Shown here piece after piece: positions 1 to 8,236 of a stretch of DNA of 64,000 nucleotides (positions are counted from its first letter, which is position 1; each line of letters starts with the position of its first letter). The translations under genes were made by a program, and so were the position numbers. The notes beneath the pieces are model-generated. The model saw only the letters and a list, made by a program, of their open reading frames with translations, had not been told where the DNA came from and made no database searches. Source of the DNA: Streptomyces sp. NBC_01381 (lineage in GTDB: Bacteria; Actinomycetota; Actinomycetes; Streptomycetales; Streptomycetaceae); assembly GCF_026340305.1 (NCBI RefSeq), contig NZ_JAPEPI010000002.1, positions 248,001 to 312,000 on the forward strand, read 5' to 3'.

Positions 1-16
1 GGAGAGGAGCCCGGTT

Positions 17-751
17 GTGGCTGGTCAGAAGAGGGATGGCAAGGCGGAGCCGGACAAGTCGCTCTGGGAGCGTCTTGAACAGCCGGCCGCGCCCCGCGCC
101 TCACTGACCCTGGAGCGGATCGGGGCCGTCGCGGTCGAGGTCGCCGACGCGGAGGGCTTCGCCGCCGTCACCATGCGCCGGCTCGCCACGGAGCTGGGGG
201 TCGCGCCGATGGCCGCGTACCGCCATGTCTCCGGCAAGGACGATCTGTGGGCGCTGATGGCCGAGCGGGTGGCGGCCGAGGTCGTGATCCCCGAGGAACT
301 GACCGGCTGGCGCGAGGTGCTGCGGGACTTCGCCCTGCTGACCCGGGAGTCGATGCGGCGCCACCCTTGGGTGGGCCAGCTGCCCACGGCGACCTTCGTC
401 CTCACCCCGGGCCGGTTGGCCATCGCCGAGCGGCAGTTGGCCGCGCTCGACGGACTCGGCCTCGACGAGGACACGATGATGGTCGCGTTCCGCACCGTCA
501 GCGCCTACGCGCACGGCGCGGCCTCGTCCGAAGTGGCCCTGCAGGAGTGGACTCGGGCCGAGGGCTGGTCGTCCGGCGCCGAGGTCCGCAAGGGCCTCGC
601 GCCGCAGATGACGTACCTCATGGAGACCGGCCGCTATCCCACGTACCGGCGCTACGGTCTGCGGGCGACGCGCAAGGACGATCCGACCTGGGCGTTCGAG
701 ACGGGCCTCGAGTGCGTCCTCGACGGGATCGCGGCGCGGTTCGGCATCTGA
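17..751 (+). CDS. TetR-family transcriptional regulator
   Basis: A 244-residue TetR-type repressor. The DNA-binding helix-turn-helix lies at about residues 30-75 and ends in the usual recognition-helix region (APMAAYRHVSGKDDLW). The remaining ~160 residues resemble the C-terminal ligand and dimerisation domain of tetracycline-repressor-like proteins. The GTG start at 17 follows a purine-rich ribosome site (GGAGAGGAG) at the first bases of the window. The next gene is convergent and separated by a strong terminator, so any regulated neighbour would lie to the left, outside the window. The ligand is unknown. Confidence 0.85.
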   Translation: MAGQKRDGKAEPDKSLWERLEQPAAPRASLTLERIGAVAVEVADAEGFAAVTMRRLATELGVAPMAAYRHVSGKDDLWALMAERVAAEVVIPEELTGWREVLRDFALLTRESMRRHPWVGQLPTATFVLTPGRLAIAERQLAALDGLGLDEDTMMVAFRTVSAYAHGAASSEVALQEWTRAEGWSSGAEVRKGLAPQMTYLMETGRYPTYRRYGLRATRKDDPTWAFETGLECVLDGIAARFGI

Positions 752-772
752 GGTCGATGAGCTGGTGAAAGG

Positions 773-816
773 GCGAAGCCCCGGCCCTCCTGGACGGAGG
801 AGGGCCGGGGCTTCGC
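773..816. terminator. bidirectional intrinsic terminator
   Basis: A perfect 19-bp inverted repeat: GCGAAGCCCCGGCCCTCCT at 773-791 pairs with 798-816 around a 6-base loop. It sits between the convergent tetR and aldehyde dehydrogenase genes and can serve both strands. Confidence 0.85.
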
Positions 817-834
817 CGCGGGGAGATGGCTCAG

Positions 835-1722
835 TCAGTAGGAGGAGCCGGACGCGCCCAGCGAACCCGTGGGGTGCCAGACCGTCTTGGTCTCCAGGAA
901 GGCCGTCAGGCGGTGCGTGCCCGGGTCGGCCGACCAGTCCACAGGCTGTGGACGGACGACGCGCTTGAGGTTGTCGGCGGCCGCGACCTCGAGCTCCTTG
1001 GCCAGTACGTCGTCCTCGACGCCCGCCAGGTCGATCGCGTTCACGTCCTGGTGCGCGGCGAGCGACGGGGTGATCTCCGCCGTACGGCCGGACAGGATGT
1101 TCACGACGCCGCCCGGCAGGTCGGAGGTGGCGAGCACCTCGCCCAGCGAGAGCGCGGGGAGCGGGGAGTCCTCGCTCGCGATCACCACGGCCGTGTTGCC
1201 GGTCGCGATCACCGGGGCGATCACCGAGACCAGGCCCAGGAACGACGACTTCTGCGGGGCGACGACCGTCACCACGCCCGTCGGCTCCGGCGATGAGAGG
1301 TTGAAGAAGGGGCCCGCGACCGGGTTGCCGCCGCCCACGATCTGGGCGATCTTGTCGGTCCAGCCCGCGTACCAGACCCAGCGGTCGATGGCCGCGTCCA
1401 CGACGGCGGCGGCCTTCGACTTGGAAAGCCCCTCGGCGTCGGCGACCTCCCGTACGAACTGGTCCTTGCGGCCCTCCAGCATCTCCGCGACGCGGTAGAG
1501 GATCTGCCCGCGCAGATACGCCGTTTTGCCGGCCCAGCCGCCCTGCGCCTTGCGCGCGGCCACGACCGCGTCACGGGCGTCCTTGCGGGAGGAGAGCGGG
1601 GCGTTGGCCAGCCACTTGCCCTTGGAGTCCGTCACCTCGTACACCCGGCCGCTCTCGGAACGCGGGAACTTCCCGCCGACGTACAGCTTGTAGGTCTTCA
1701 GGACCGTGAGTCGCTCAGACAT
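835..1722 (-). CDS. short aldehyde-dehydrogenase-like protein without the catalytic domain
   Basis: A 295-residue protein of the aldehyde dehydrogenase superfamily, last gene of the deoC operon. It covers only the NAD-binding half of the fold (YKLYVGGKFPRSESGR near the N-terminus, then QILYRVAEMLEGRK and TGVVTVVAPQKSSFLG). The ELGGK motif and the nucleophile cysteine segment of active enzymes are both absent, so it is probably a non-catalytic partner. Its ATG overlaps the stop of the upstream full-length dehydrogenase by 8 bp, implying translational coupling and a fixed ratio. The two proteins together match the layout of ALDH16 enzymes, in which an active domain is followed by a catalytically dead one; here they are separate genes. 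That parallel is inferred. Confidence 0.85.
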   Translation of the reverse strand: MSERLTVLKTYKLYVGGKFPRSESGRVYEVTDSKGKWLANAPLSSRKDARDAVVAARKAQGGWAGKTAYLRGQILYRVAEMLEGRKDQFVREVADAEGLSKSKAAAVVDAAIDRWVWYAGWTDKIAQIVGGGNPVAGPFFNLSSPEPTGVVTVVAPQKSSFLGLVSVIAPVIATGNTAVVIASEDSPLPALSLGEVLATSDLPGGVVNILSGRTAEITPSLAAHQDVNAIDLAGVEDDVLAKELEVAAADNLKRVVRPQPVDWSADPGTHRLTAFLETKTVWHPTGSLGASGSSY

Positions 1723-3154
1723 TGAGGTACGCCTCCAGGCCGTGGCGGCCGCCCTCGCGGCCGTAACCCGATTCCTTGTAGCCGCCGAAGGGCGAGGTCG
1801 GGTCGAACTTGTTGAACGTGTTGGCCCAGATGACGCCCGCGCGCAGGCGATCGGCGACCGCGAGGATGCGGGAGCCCTTCTCCGTCCAGATGCCGGCGGA
1901 GAGGCCGTACTGGGTGTTGTTGGCCTTGGCGACGGCCTCTTCCGGCGTACGGAAGGTGAGCACCGAGAGCACCGGGCCGAAGATCTCGTCGCGGGCGACG
2001 GTGTGCGCCTGCGTGACGTTCGTGAAGAGCGTCGGCGCGAACCAGTAGCCGGAGGAGGGCAGTTCGCACGGGGCGGACCAGCGCTCGGCGCCCTCCGCCT
2101 CGCCGGTCTCGGCCAGGGCCTTGATACGGGCGAGCTGCTCCGCGGAGTTGATCGCGCCGATGTCGGTGTTCTTGTCGAGCGGGTCGCCCAGGCGCAGGGT
2201 GGTCAGGCGGCGCTTGAGCGAGTCGAGCAGCTCCTCCTGGATCGACTCCTGTACGAGGAGGCGCGAGCCCGCGCAGCAGACCTGGCCCTGGTTGAAGAAG
2301 ATGCCGGTGACGATGCCCTCGACGGCCTGGTCGATGGGGGCGTCGTCGAAGACGATGTTCGCGCCCTTGCCGCCCAGTTCGAGCGTGACCTTCTTGTCCG
2401 TGCCCGCGACCTGGCGTGCGATGGCCTTGCCGACGGCGGTCGAGCCGGTGAAGGCGACCTTGTCGACGTCGGGGTGGGCGGTCAGGGCCGCGCCCGCGTC
2501 GCCGTACCCCGGAAGGATGTTGACGACGCCCTTGGGCAGGCCCGCCTGGCGGCAGATGTCCGCGAAGAACAGGGCACTCAAGGGAGTGGTCTCGGCGGGC
2601 TTCAGGACGACCGTGTTGCCCGTCGCGAGCGCCGGGGCGATCTTCCAGGCCAGCATCAGGAGCGGGAAGTTCCAGGGGATGACCTGGCCCGCGACACCGA
2701 GCGGCGCCGGATTCGCGCCGTACCCCGCGTGGTCGAGCTTGTCGGCCCAGCCCGCGTAGTAGAAGAAGTGCGCGGCGACCAGGGGGAGGTCGGCGTCGCG
2801 CGTCTCCTTGATGGGCTTTCCGTTGTCGAGGGTCTCCAGGACGGCCAGTTCGCGGCTGCGCTCCTGGATGATCCGGGCGATCCGGAAGAGGTACTTGGCG
2901 CGCTCGGCGCCCGGAAGGGCCGACCACTTCTCGAAGGCCTTGCGGGCGGCCTTCACCGCGCGGTCGACGTCTTCGGAGGAGGCCTGTGCGACTTCGGAGA
3001 GGACCTCTTCGGTGGAGGGCGAGACGGTCTTGAAGACCTTGCCGTCCGCCGCCTCCACGAACTCGCCGTCGATGAACAGGCCGTACGACGGCGCGATGTC
3101 GACGACGGAGCGGGACTCCGGTGCGGGGGCGTACTCAAAAGCTGTGGAAGTCAT
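1715..3154 (-). CDS. NAD(P)-dependent aldehyde dehydrogenase
   Basis: A full-length 479-residue aldehyde dehydrogenase. The general-base and cofactor motif VTLELGGKGANIVF and the nucleophile segment FFNQGQVCCAG (catalytic Cys293) are present, as is the substrate-side IPWNFPLLM motif. It starts with ATG 3 bp downstream of the deoC stop and overlaps the short dehydrogenase gene that follows, so the three genes form one operon. The natural substrate suggested by this context is acetaldehyde, the by-product of deoxyribose-5-phosphate cleavage. That role is inferred; the family accepts many aldehydes. Confidence 0.92.
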   Translation of the reverse strand: MTSTAFEYAPAPESRSVVDIAPSYGLFIDGEFVEAADGKVFKTVSPSTEEVLSEVAQASSEDVDRAVKAARKAFEKWSALPGAERAKYLFRIARIIQERSRELAVLETLDNGKPIKETRDADLPLVAAHFFYYAGWADKLDHAGYGANPAPLGVAGQVIPWNFPLLMLAWKIAPALATGNTVVLKPAETTPLSALFFADICRQAGLPKGVVNILPGYGDAGAALTAHPDVDKVAFTGSTAVGKAIARQVAGTDKKVTLELGGKGANIVFDDAPIDQAVEGIVTGIFFNQGQVCCAGSRLLVQESIQEELLDSLKRRLTTLRLGDPLDKNTDIGAINSAEQLARIKALAETGEAEGAERWSAPCELPSSGYWFAPTLFTNVTQAHTVARDEIFGPVLSVLTFRTPEEAVAKANNTQYGLSAGIWTEKGSRILAVADRLRAGVIWANTFNKFDPTSPFGGYKESGYGREGGRHGLEAYLNV

Positions 3155-3157
3155 GGG

Positions 3158-4120
3158 TCAGTCCACCGTCACGTAGTCGGGGCCGGAGTAGCGGCCCGTG
3201 GCCAGCTTCTGGCGCTGCATCAGCAGGTCGTTGAGGAGCGATGAGGCGCCGAAGCGGAACCAGTGGTTGTCCAGCCAGTCCGCGCCCGCGGTCTCGTTCA
3301 CCAGGACGAGGAACTTGATCGCGTCCTTGGTGGTGCGGATGCCGCCGGCGGGCTTCACCCCGACCTGTACCCCGGTCTGCGCGCGGAAGTCGCGTACGGC
3401 TTCCAGCATCAGGAGGGTGTTGGCGGGAGTGGCGTTGACGCCGACCTTGCCGGTCGAGGTCTTGATGAAGTCGGCGCCCGCGAGCATGCCGATCCAGGAG
3501 GCGCGACGGATGTTGTCGTACGTCGAGAGCTCACCGGTCTCGAAGATGACCTTGAGCCTGGCCTCGCCGGAGGCTTCCTTCACGGCGCGGATCTGCTCGA
3601 ACACCGTCATGTAGTCGCCCGCCAGGAAGGCGCCCCGGTCAATGACCATGTCGATCTCGTCGGCGCCGGCCGCGACCGCCTCGCGTACGTCACCGAGCTT
3701 CACCTCGATGGCGGCGCGGCCCGCGGGGAAGGCGGTCGCCACGGAGGCGACCTTCACGCCGCTGGCGCCGACGGCCTCCTTGGCGACGGCCACCATGTCC
3801 GGATAGACGCAGACCGCGGCGGTCCTCGGGGTGCCGCGGTCGGTCGGATCCGGGTTGACCGCCTTCGCGCCGAGCGCCCGGACCTTGCCGGGGGTGTCGG
3901 CGCCCTCCAGGGTCGTCAGGTCGATCATCGAGATGGCCAGGTCGATGGCGTACGCCTTCGCCGTGGTCTTGATCGAGCGGGTGCCGAGCGCCGCGGCGCG
4001 CGCCTCCAGGCCGACCGTGTCGACGCCGGGCAGCCCGTGGAGGAAGCGGCGCAGCGTGCCGGCCGACGCGGTGGCGTCGGCGAGTGCGTGTGCAGTTGCG
4101 GGAGCAGTGGGCATGGTCAC
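3158..4120 (-). CDS. deoC: deoxyribose-phosphate aldolase
   Basis: Class I aldolase that splits 2-deoxy-D-ribose-5-phosphate into glyceraldehyde-3-phosphate and acetaldehyde. The protein is about 320 residues. The segment FIKTSTGKVGVNATP contains the Schiff-base lysine, and VGVKPAGGIRT contains the second conserved lysine. I chose GTG at 4120 (or ATG at 4114) rather than the longer frame reaching 4237, because a -10 box TATGCT (4127-4132) ends 6 bases before the GTG and no ribosome site is visible, pointing to a leaderless message. The palindrome CTACGCGCGTAG abuts this -10 box. It is the first gene of a three-gene operon with two aldehyde dehydrogenases. Confidence 0.92.
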   Translation of the reverse strand: MTMPTAPATAHALADATASAGTLRRFLHGLPGVDTVGLEARAAALGTRSIKTTAKAYAIDLAISMIDLTTLEGADTPGKVRALGAKAVNPDPTDRGTPRTAAVCVYPDMVAVAKEAVGASGVKVASVATAFPAGRAAIEVKLGDVREAVAAGADEIDMVIDRGAFLAGDYMTVFEQIRAVKEASGEARLKVIFETGELSTYDNIRRASWIGMLAGADFIKTSTGKVGVNATPANTLLMLEAVRDFRAQTGVQVGVKPAGGIRTTKDAIKFLVLVNETAGADWLDNHWFRFGASSLLNDLLMQRQKLATGRYSGPDYVTVD

Positions 4121-4145
4121 GAGGGGAGCATATCTACGCGCGTAG
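4118..4145 (-). promoter_or_regulatory. deoC leaderless promoter with palindromic operator
   Basis: On the minus strand the perfect palindrome CTACGCGCGTAG (4134-4145) is followed after one base by a -10 box TATGCT (4127-4132), six bases and then the GTG start (4118-4120). The same 12-mer sits in the promoter of the purine nucleoside phosphorylase gene at 9087-9098. Its position over the spacer region suits a repressor site. Confidence 0.7.
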
Positions 4146-4205
4146 CGGCTGTACAGGGGGCGGGTTGCTTGCCCTGTGGCGGGGAGGGGTGTCGCCCCCT
4201 CAAGG

Positions 4206-4260
4206 CCGCCGCTTCGCGGCGGATCCTTCCCGCCCACCCACCCGATCGCCCCGCGGCAAA
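4206..4260. repeat. hairpin plus dispersed pyrimidine-rich repeat (copy A)
   Basis: A 7-bp hairpin, CCGCCGC-TTC-GCGGCGG (4206-4222), is followed by a pyrimidine-rich stretch beginning CCTTCCCGCCCACCCACCCG at 4225 and running to GCCCCGCGG at about 4256. Related stretches occur at 20323-20356 and 20373-20405 on the other strand, and at 21694-21732, so this is a small dispersed intergenic repeat family. Confidence 0.55.
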
Positions 4261-4281
4261 TCGCTCGGGCAGAATCGACCT

Positions 4282-4923
4282 ATGAGTGAGCCCCAGCCTC
4301 CCGTCGCGGAGCCCGAGTACAAGGACCGGACGTTTCGGTCGTCCGGCGGAATCGCCGGAGGCGTCCTGCTGCTCGCCGTCGGCGGCTGGCTCGGCATCGA
4401 CGCCGTGATCCGGGGGGAGGGCCGCACGCCGTGGCTCGCGCTCGCCGGGCTGATCTTCGCGGTGCCGCTCGTCGTCGCCTTCACCGTGCGCCCGGCCGTG
4501 TACGCCAACGACGACCGGCTGCGCATCAGGAACCCCTTGCGGACGATCACGCTGCCGTGGGCGTCCGTCTCGGGCCTCCGCTCCGGCTACTCGAACGAGG
4601 TCTTCACCCAGTCGGGCACCAAGTTCCAGCTCTGGGCCATCCCGGTCTCCCTGCGCGGCCGCAAGAAGGCCGCCCGCAGGCAGTCGCAGGGCGCGGCAGC
4701 GGGCGACCCGAGCGTCGGCTCCGGGCCCACCCGCCGCCCCGGTCACTCGGACCCGCTGCGCGCACCCGGCGACCAGATCATGGACGACCTGCGCGAGATC
4801 GCCGAGCGCCGGGCCTCCGCGGAGTCGGCGCAGGGGGAGCCGGTGGTGCGCTGGAGCTATGAAATCCTCGCGCCGGTGGTTGCGGGCGCGGTGTTGCTTG
4901 CCGTGCTGCTGATCGTTGGCTAG
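4282..4923 (+). CDS. membrane protein with bacterial PH-like domain
   Basis: A 213-residue membrane protein. Two hydrophobic segments lie at about residues 23-42 and 50-69. They are followed by a beta-rich region (AVYANDDRLRIRNPLRTITL, then GTKFQLWAIPVSLRGRKK) typical of bacterial PH-like domains, a polar linker, and a last transmembrane helix at the C-terminus (EILAPVVAGAVLLAVLLIVG). ATG 4282 was chosen over the longer frame because the upstream part is repeat sequence. A -10-like CAGAAT ends 6 bases before the ATG, so the message may be leaderless. Function unknown. Confidence 0.75.
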   Translation: MSEPQPPVAEPEYKDRTFRSSGGIAGGVLLLAVGGWLGIDAVIRGEGRTPWLALAGLIFAVPLVVAFTVRPAVYANDDRLRIRNPLRTITLPWASVSGLRSGYSNEVFTQSGTKFQLWAIPVSLRGRKKAARRQSQGAAAGDPSVGSGPTRRPGHSDPLRAPGDQIMDDLREIAERRASAESAQGEPVVRWSYEILAPVVAGAVLLAVLLIVG

Positions 4924-4970
4924 GCACCTCTGAGTGCTCCGCGGGTAGTGCGTTACTCGTCCGCGGGTTC

Positions 4971-5080
4971 GTCGTGGCTGGTCGCGCAGTTCCCCGCGCC
5001 CCTTCGGGGCGCTGTGGCTGGTCGTGCCCACGCGGCGGAGCCGCACATGTCACAGCCCCGCGCCCCTTCGGGGCGCTGCC
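4971..5080 (+). repeat. dispersed intergenic repeat with terminator hairpins (copy 1)
   Basis: Contains a 42-bp block at 4971-5012 (beginning GTCGTGGCTGGTCGCGCAGT) that recurs identically at 34875-34916. A second part around 5021-5080 (CCCACGCGGCGGAGCCGCA, then CGCGCCCCTTCGGGGCG) recurs inverted at 41562-41638. Each part ends in a GCGCCCC-TTC-GGGGCGC hairpin that can act as a terminator. It lies between the convergent PH-domain and mannosyltransferase genes. Confidence 0.8.
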
Positions 5081-5119
5081 GAACCGCAGTGCTTAGGCGC
5101 CAGGCACCCTCAGCACCGC

Positions 5120-6352
5120 TCACGGCGGCCCAAGCCACGCCAGGAGCATGTGGCCGCCGAATGCCGCCGATGTGACGGCCGCCGCCCCGAGCACCGTCAC
5201 GGTGACATGCGTCCGCGCGCGGGCCAGCGCCGCGGCCGCCGGCAGCAGCAGCGGGAAGGCGGGCATCAGGAAGCGGGCCCGCGGGAAGTAGACGCCCTTG
5301 CTGCCGAGCACGATCGCCAGGAGCAGGCCGGAGAAGACCAGCAGCGGCAGCGGCTGGCGGTCGCCCAGCGACAGGACGAACAGCGCCAGCGCGGCGAGCA
5401 GCGTGGCCGTCACCATCGTCAGGAACAGCTGCGGCCGTTGGGCGGCGAGGAGGTCGTACATCGTGCGCAGCGTCCCGACGCCGCCGTCCCACTCGTTGCG
5501 CCACAGCTTCTGTACGGCGAAATAGCCGTCCCAGCGGCCCAGCCTGAGCCCCACCCAGCCGACGTACGCGAGCCAGCCGAGCGGCGCCAGGAGGGCCCCC
5601 AGAAGGGCGCGCAGGGGGAATCCTCCTGCCGTCCCGCGGCGCAGGGCGAGCAGCGCCGTCAGGGAGACGGCCGCCGCGAGGGCCACACCGGTCGGGCGGG
5701 TGAGCCCCGCGAGCGCGGCCAGGGCGCCCGCCCACACCCAGCGACCGGTGAGCACGGCGTACAGCGCCCACGCGGTGAGCGCCGTGAACAGGGACTCCGT
5801 GTAGCCCATCCACTGCACGAGAGCGACGGGGAGCGAGCCCCAGAGGGTGGCGAGGACGACGCCGGCCCTGCGGCCGTAGAGGCGGTCGCCGACCGCGAAG
5901 ATCCCCCACGCGGCGAGGAACGAGCACCCTACGGAGACGGCGAGCCCGACCGCGCCGCGCGGCTCGGGTGCGACGGCCTCGCCCGCCCTGACGAGCAGCG
6001 GGTAGAGCGGGAAGAACGCCAGGTTGTTCGCGTCGATCTGGGTGCCCAGGGTGTGCGCGTACCCGTTGTCGGCGATCTTCAGATACCAGTCGCAGTCCCA
6101 GGACTCCGCGAGCAGGTGCCAGACGTCCCGGTGTTCCCTGCGCGCCCACACGGCGAGGACCAGCGCGCCCAGGACGCGTACGGCCGCGTAGGCGAGGAGT
6201 GCCGGGGAGGCGTGGCGCAGGGCGTGGGCCGCCCGTGCGGGAAGGCGGGGCGACGGGCGTGCGGCGGTGCCGCGGCTCCGGGACGCCGGGACCCGTGACG
6301 GGGCGGTGGACGCCGAGGCGGTCGGGATCTCAGGGGTCGGTCCATGCGGCAC
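5120..6352 (-). CDS. integral membrane glycosyltransferase (PIG-V/mannosyltransferase-like)
   Basis: A polytopic membrane protein of about 410 residues. The first extracytoplasmic loop carries the acidic motif WDCDWYLKIADNGYAH, typical of polyprenyl-phosphate-sugar-dependent mannosyltransferases related to PIG-V, and about ten hydrophobic segments follow. The frame is open to 6418, but that GTG lies inside the terminator hairpin of the upstream mutase gene. GTG at 6352 has GGAG 8 bases upstream and is preferred. It probably transfers mannose from a lipid carrier to an extracytoplasmic acceptor; substrate not deducible. Confidence 0.72.
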   Translation of the reverse strand: MPHGPTPEIPTASASTAPSRVPASRSRGTAARPSPRLPARAAHALRHASPALLAYAAVRVLGALVLAVWARREHRDVWHLLAESWDCDWYLKIADNGYAHTLGTQIDANNLAFFPLYPLLVRAGEAVAPEPRGAVGLAVSVGCSFLAAWGIFAVGDRLYGRRAGVVLATLWGSLPVALVQWMGYTESLFTALTAWALYAVLTGRWVWAGALAALAGLTRPTGVALAAAVSLTALLALRRGTAGGFPLRALLGALLAPLGWLAYVGWVGLRLGRWDGYFAVQKLWRNEWDGGVGTLRTMYDLLAAQRPQLFLTMVTATLLAALALFVLSLGDRQPLPLLVFSGLLLAIVLGSKGVYFPRARFLMPAFPLLLPAAAALARARTHVTVTVLGAAAVTSAAFGGHMLLAWLGPP

Positions 6353-6376
6353 TGCGGCGGCTCCGGGAACGTGAAA

Positions 6377-6418
6377 GTGCGCTACCGGTCGACCCTTCCT
6401 GGGGGACCGGCAGCGCAC
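6377..6418 (-). terminator. terminator of the punA-mutase unit
   Basis: A 14-bp stem with one mismatch: GTGCGCTACCGGTC at 6377-6390 pairs with GACCGGCAGCGCAC at 6405-6418, with a 14-base loop. It lies 57 bases past the mutase stop and just upstream of the preferred mannosyltransferase start. Confidence 0.75.
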
Positions 6419-6474
6419 CGGATCGCTGCGTCACCTGTCGTACGGGAACCACTCGGACGGGTGGCCCGGGTGGT

Positions 6475-8112
6475 TCAGATGCCCGCGGCCGCCGAGAGGT
6501 CGCGCTTGATCGTGGCGAGGAGCTCCGCCGCCGTCACGCGGGCACCCGGCAGGGCGGACGTGTCCGCCACCGGAACGACCACCTCCAGGTAGCACTTGAG
6601 CTTCGGTTCGGTGCCGCTGGGGCGGACGATGACGCGCGCGCCGTCCAGCGTGTAGCGCAGGCCGTCCGTGGGCGGCAGCTTGTCCGTGCCCTGCGTCAGG
6701 TCCTCCGCCTTCGTCACGGGCAGGCCCGCGAGCGCCGTCGGCGGCTGTTCGCGCAGCTTGCGCATCGCGTTCGCGATGAGGGAGAGGTCCTCCACGCGCA
6801 CCGAGAGCTGGTCCGTGGCGTGCAGCCCGTGCTCGACGGCCAGGTCGTCGAGGAGGTCGAGCAGGGTGCGGCCCGCCTCCTTGAGCTCGGAGGCGAGCTC
6901 GGTGAGGAGCAGCGCCGCCGTGATGCCGTCCTTGTCGCGTACGCCCTCGGGGTCCACGCAGTAGCCGAGCGCTTCCTCGTAGCCGTACCGCAGGTCCTCC
7001 ACGCGGGCGATCCACTTGAAGCCGGTGAGAGTCTCTTCGTAAGGAAGACCCGCCTTTTCGGCGATACGGCCCAGGAGCGAGGACGACACGATCGACTCGG
7101 CGAAGGTGCCGCGCGCGCCGCGCCGTACGAGATGGGCCGCCAGGAGAGCGCCCACCTCGTCGCCCCGGAGCATGCGCCAGTCCGCGCCGTCCTTGACGGC
7201 GGCCGCGCAGCGGTCCGCGTCCGGGTCGTTGGCGATGATCAGGTCCGGGTCCGTCTCGCGGGCCTGCGCGAAGGCGAGATCCATCGCGCCCGGCTCCTCC
7301 GGGTTCGGGAACGCGACCGTCGGGAAGTCCGGGTCCGGCTCGGCCTGCTCGGCGACGAGGACCGGGGCGGGGAAGCCGGCCCGGGCGAACGCCGCGAGGA
7401 GCGTGTCCTTGCCGACGCCGTGCATCGCCGTGTAGACGGTGCGGGCGGTGCGGGGGGACTCCGGGGCCAGGACCGCGTCCGTACGCGCCAGATAGGCGTT
7501 CAGGACGTCGTCACCGAGGGTCTCCCAGCCGCTGTCGGGCCGGGGTACGTCGTGCAGGCTCGCGATCGCGTCGATCTCCGCGGCGATCTCCGCGTCCGCG
7601 GGCGGGACGATCTGGGAGCCGTCGCCGAGGTAGACCTTGTAGCCGTTGTCGCGCGGCGGGTTGTGGCTTGCCGTGACCTCCACGCCGGCGACCGCGCCGA
7701 GGTGCCTTATGGCGAAGGCGAGCACGGGGGTGGGCAGGGGACGCGGCAGGACGGCCGCCTTGAGGCCGGCGCCCGTCATCACGGCAGCCGTGTCGCGCGC
7801 GAAGTCCGCGGACTTGTAGCGGGCGTCGTAGCCGATCACTACTAGACCGTCGGTTTGATTCTTGGACTTGAGATACGCGGCGAGTCCCGCGGCCGCGCGG
7901 ATGACCACGGAGCGGTTCATCCGCATGGGGCCCGCGCCCAGCTCGCCGCGGAGGCCGGCGGTGCCGAACTGGAGGGTGCCGCCGAAACGGGCGGCGAGCT
8001 CTGTGGTGTCCGCGGCCTCGATGAGCTTGGCGAGTTCCTCGCGGGTCTCGGGGTCCGGGTCCTCGGCCAGCCAGGCCTGGGCCCGCGCGATGAGTTCGGG
8101 GTCGTCCAGCAC
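6475..8112 (-). CDS. phospho-sugar mutase (phosphoglucomutase/phosphomannomutase family)
   Basis: A 545-residue alpha-D-phosphohexomutase. The phosphoserine loop is TASHNPPRDNGYKVY with the active serine at residue 149, the metal loop is NDPDADRCAA, and the phosphate-binding loop near the C-terminus is RPSGTEPKLK. Family members interconvert sugar 1- and 6-phosphates, and several also act on ribose-1-phosphate. Lying 124 bp downstream of purine nucleoside phosphorylase, it probably converts (deoxy)ribose-1-phosphate to the 5-phosphate; that is inferred from context. GTG start at 8112 with GAGAGG about 9 bases upstream. Confidence 0.9.
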   Translation of the reverse strand: MLDDPELIARAQAWLAEDPDPETREELAKLIEAADTTELAARFGGTLQFGTAGLRGELGAGPMRMNRSVVIRAAAGLAAYLKSKNQTDGLVVIGYDARYKSADFARDTAAVMTGAGLKAAVLPRPLPTPVLAFAIRHLGAVAGVEVTASHNPPRDNGYKVYLGDGSQIVPPADAEIAAEIDAIASLHDVPRPDSGWETLGDDVLNAYLARTDAVLAPESPRTARTVYTAMHGVGKDTLLAAFARAGFPAPVLVAEQAEPDPDFPTVAFPNPEEPGAMDLAFAQARETDPDLIIANDPDADRCAAAVKDGADWRMLRGDEVGALLAAHLVRRGARGTFAESIVSSSLLGRIAEKAGLPYEETLTGFKWIARVEDLRYGYEEALGYCVDPEGVRDKDGITAALLLTELASELKEAGRTLLDLLDDLAVEHGLHATDQLSVRVEDLSLIANAMRKLREQPPTALAGLPVTKAEDLTQGTDKLPPTDGLRYTLDGARVIVRPSGTEPKLKCYLEVVVPVADTSALPGARVTAAELLATIKRDLSAAAGI

Positions 8113-8188
8113 GTACGTCAGCCTCTCGTATGCGGAGTTTCTCGGGGTCCGGTACGCGCACCTGGTCGGGGGGCGGTACTCGCACCTA

Positions 8189-8224
8189 CTCGTCCGGTTA
8201 CCCGCGGCGGGGTGACCGGACGAG
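8189..8224 (-). terminator. hairpin between punA and the mutase gene
   Basis: A perfect 10-bp stem, CTCGTCCGGT (8189-8198) with ACCGGACGAG (8215-8224), and a 16-base loop. It begins 12 bases past the punA stop. It may be a partial terminator or a processing/stability element setting the punA to mutase ratio. Confidence 0.6.
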
Positions 8225-8236
8225 CGGGGACACCCG

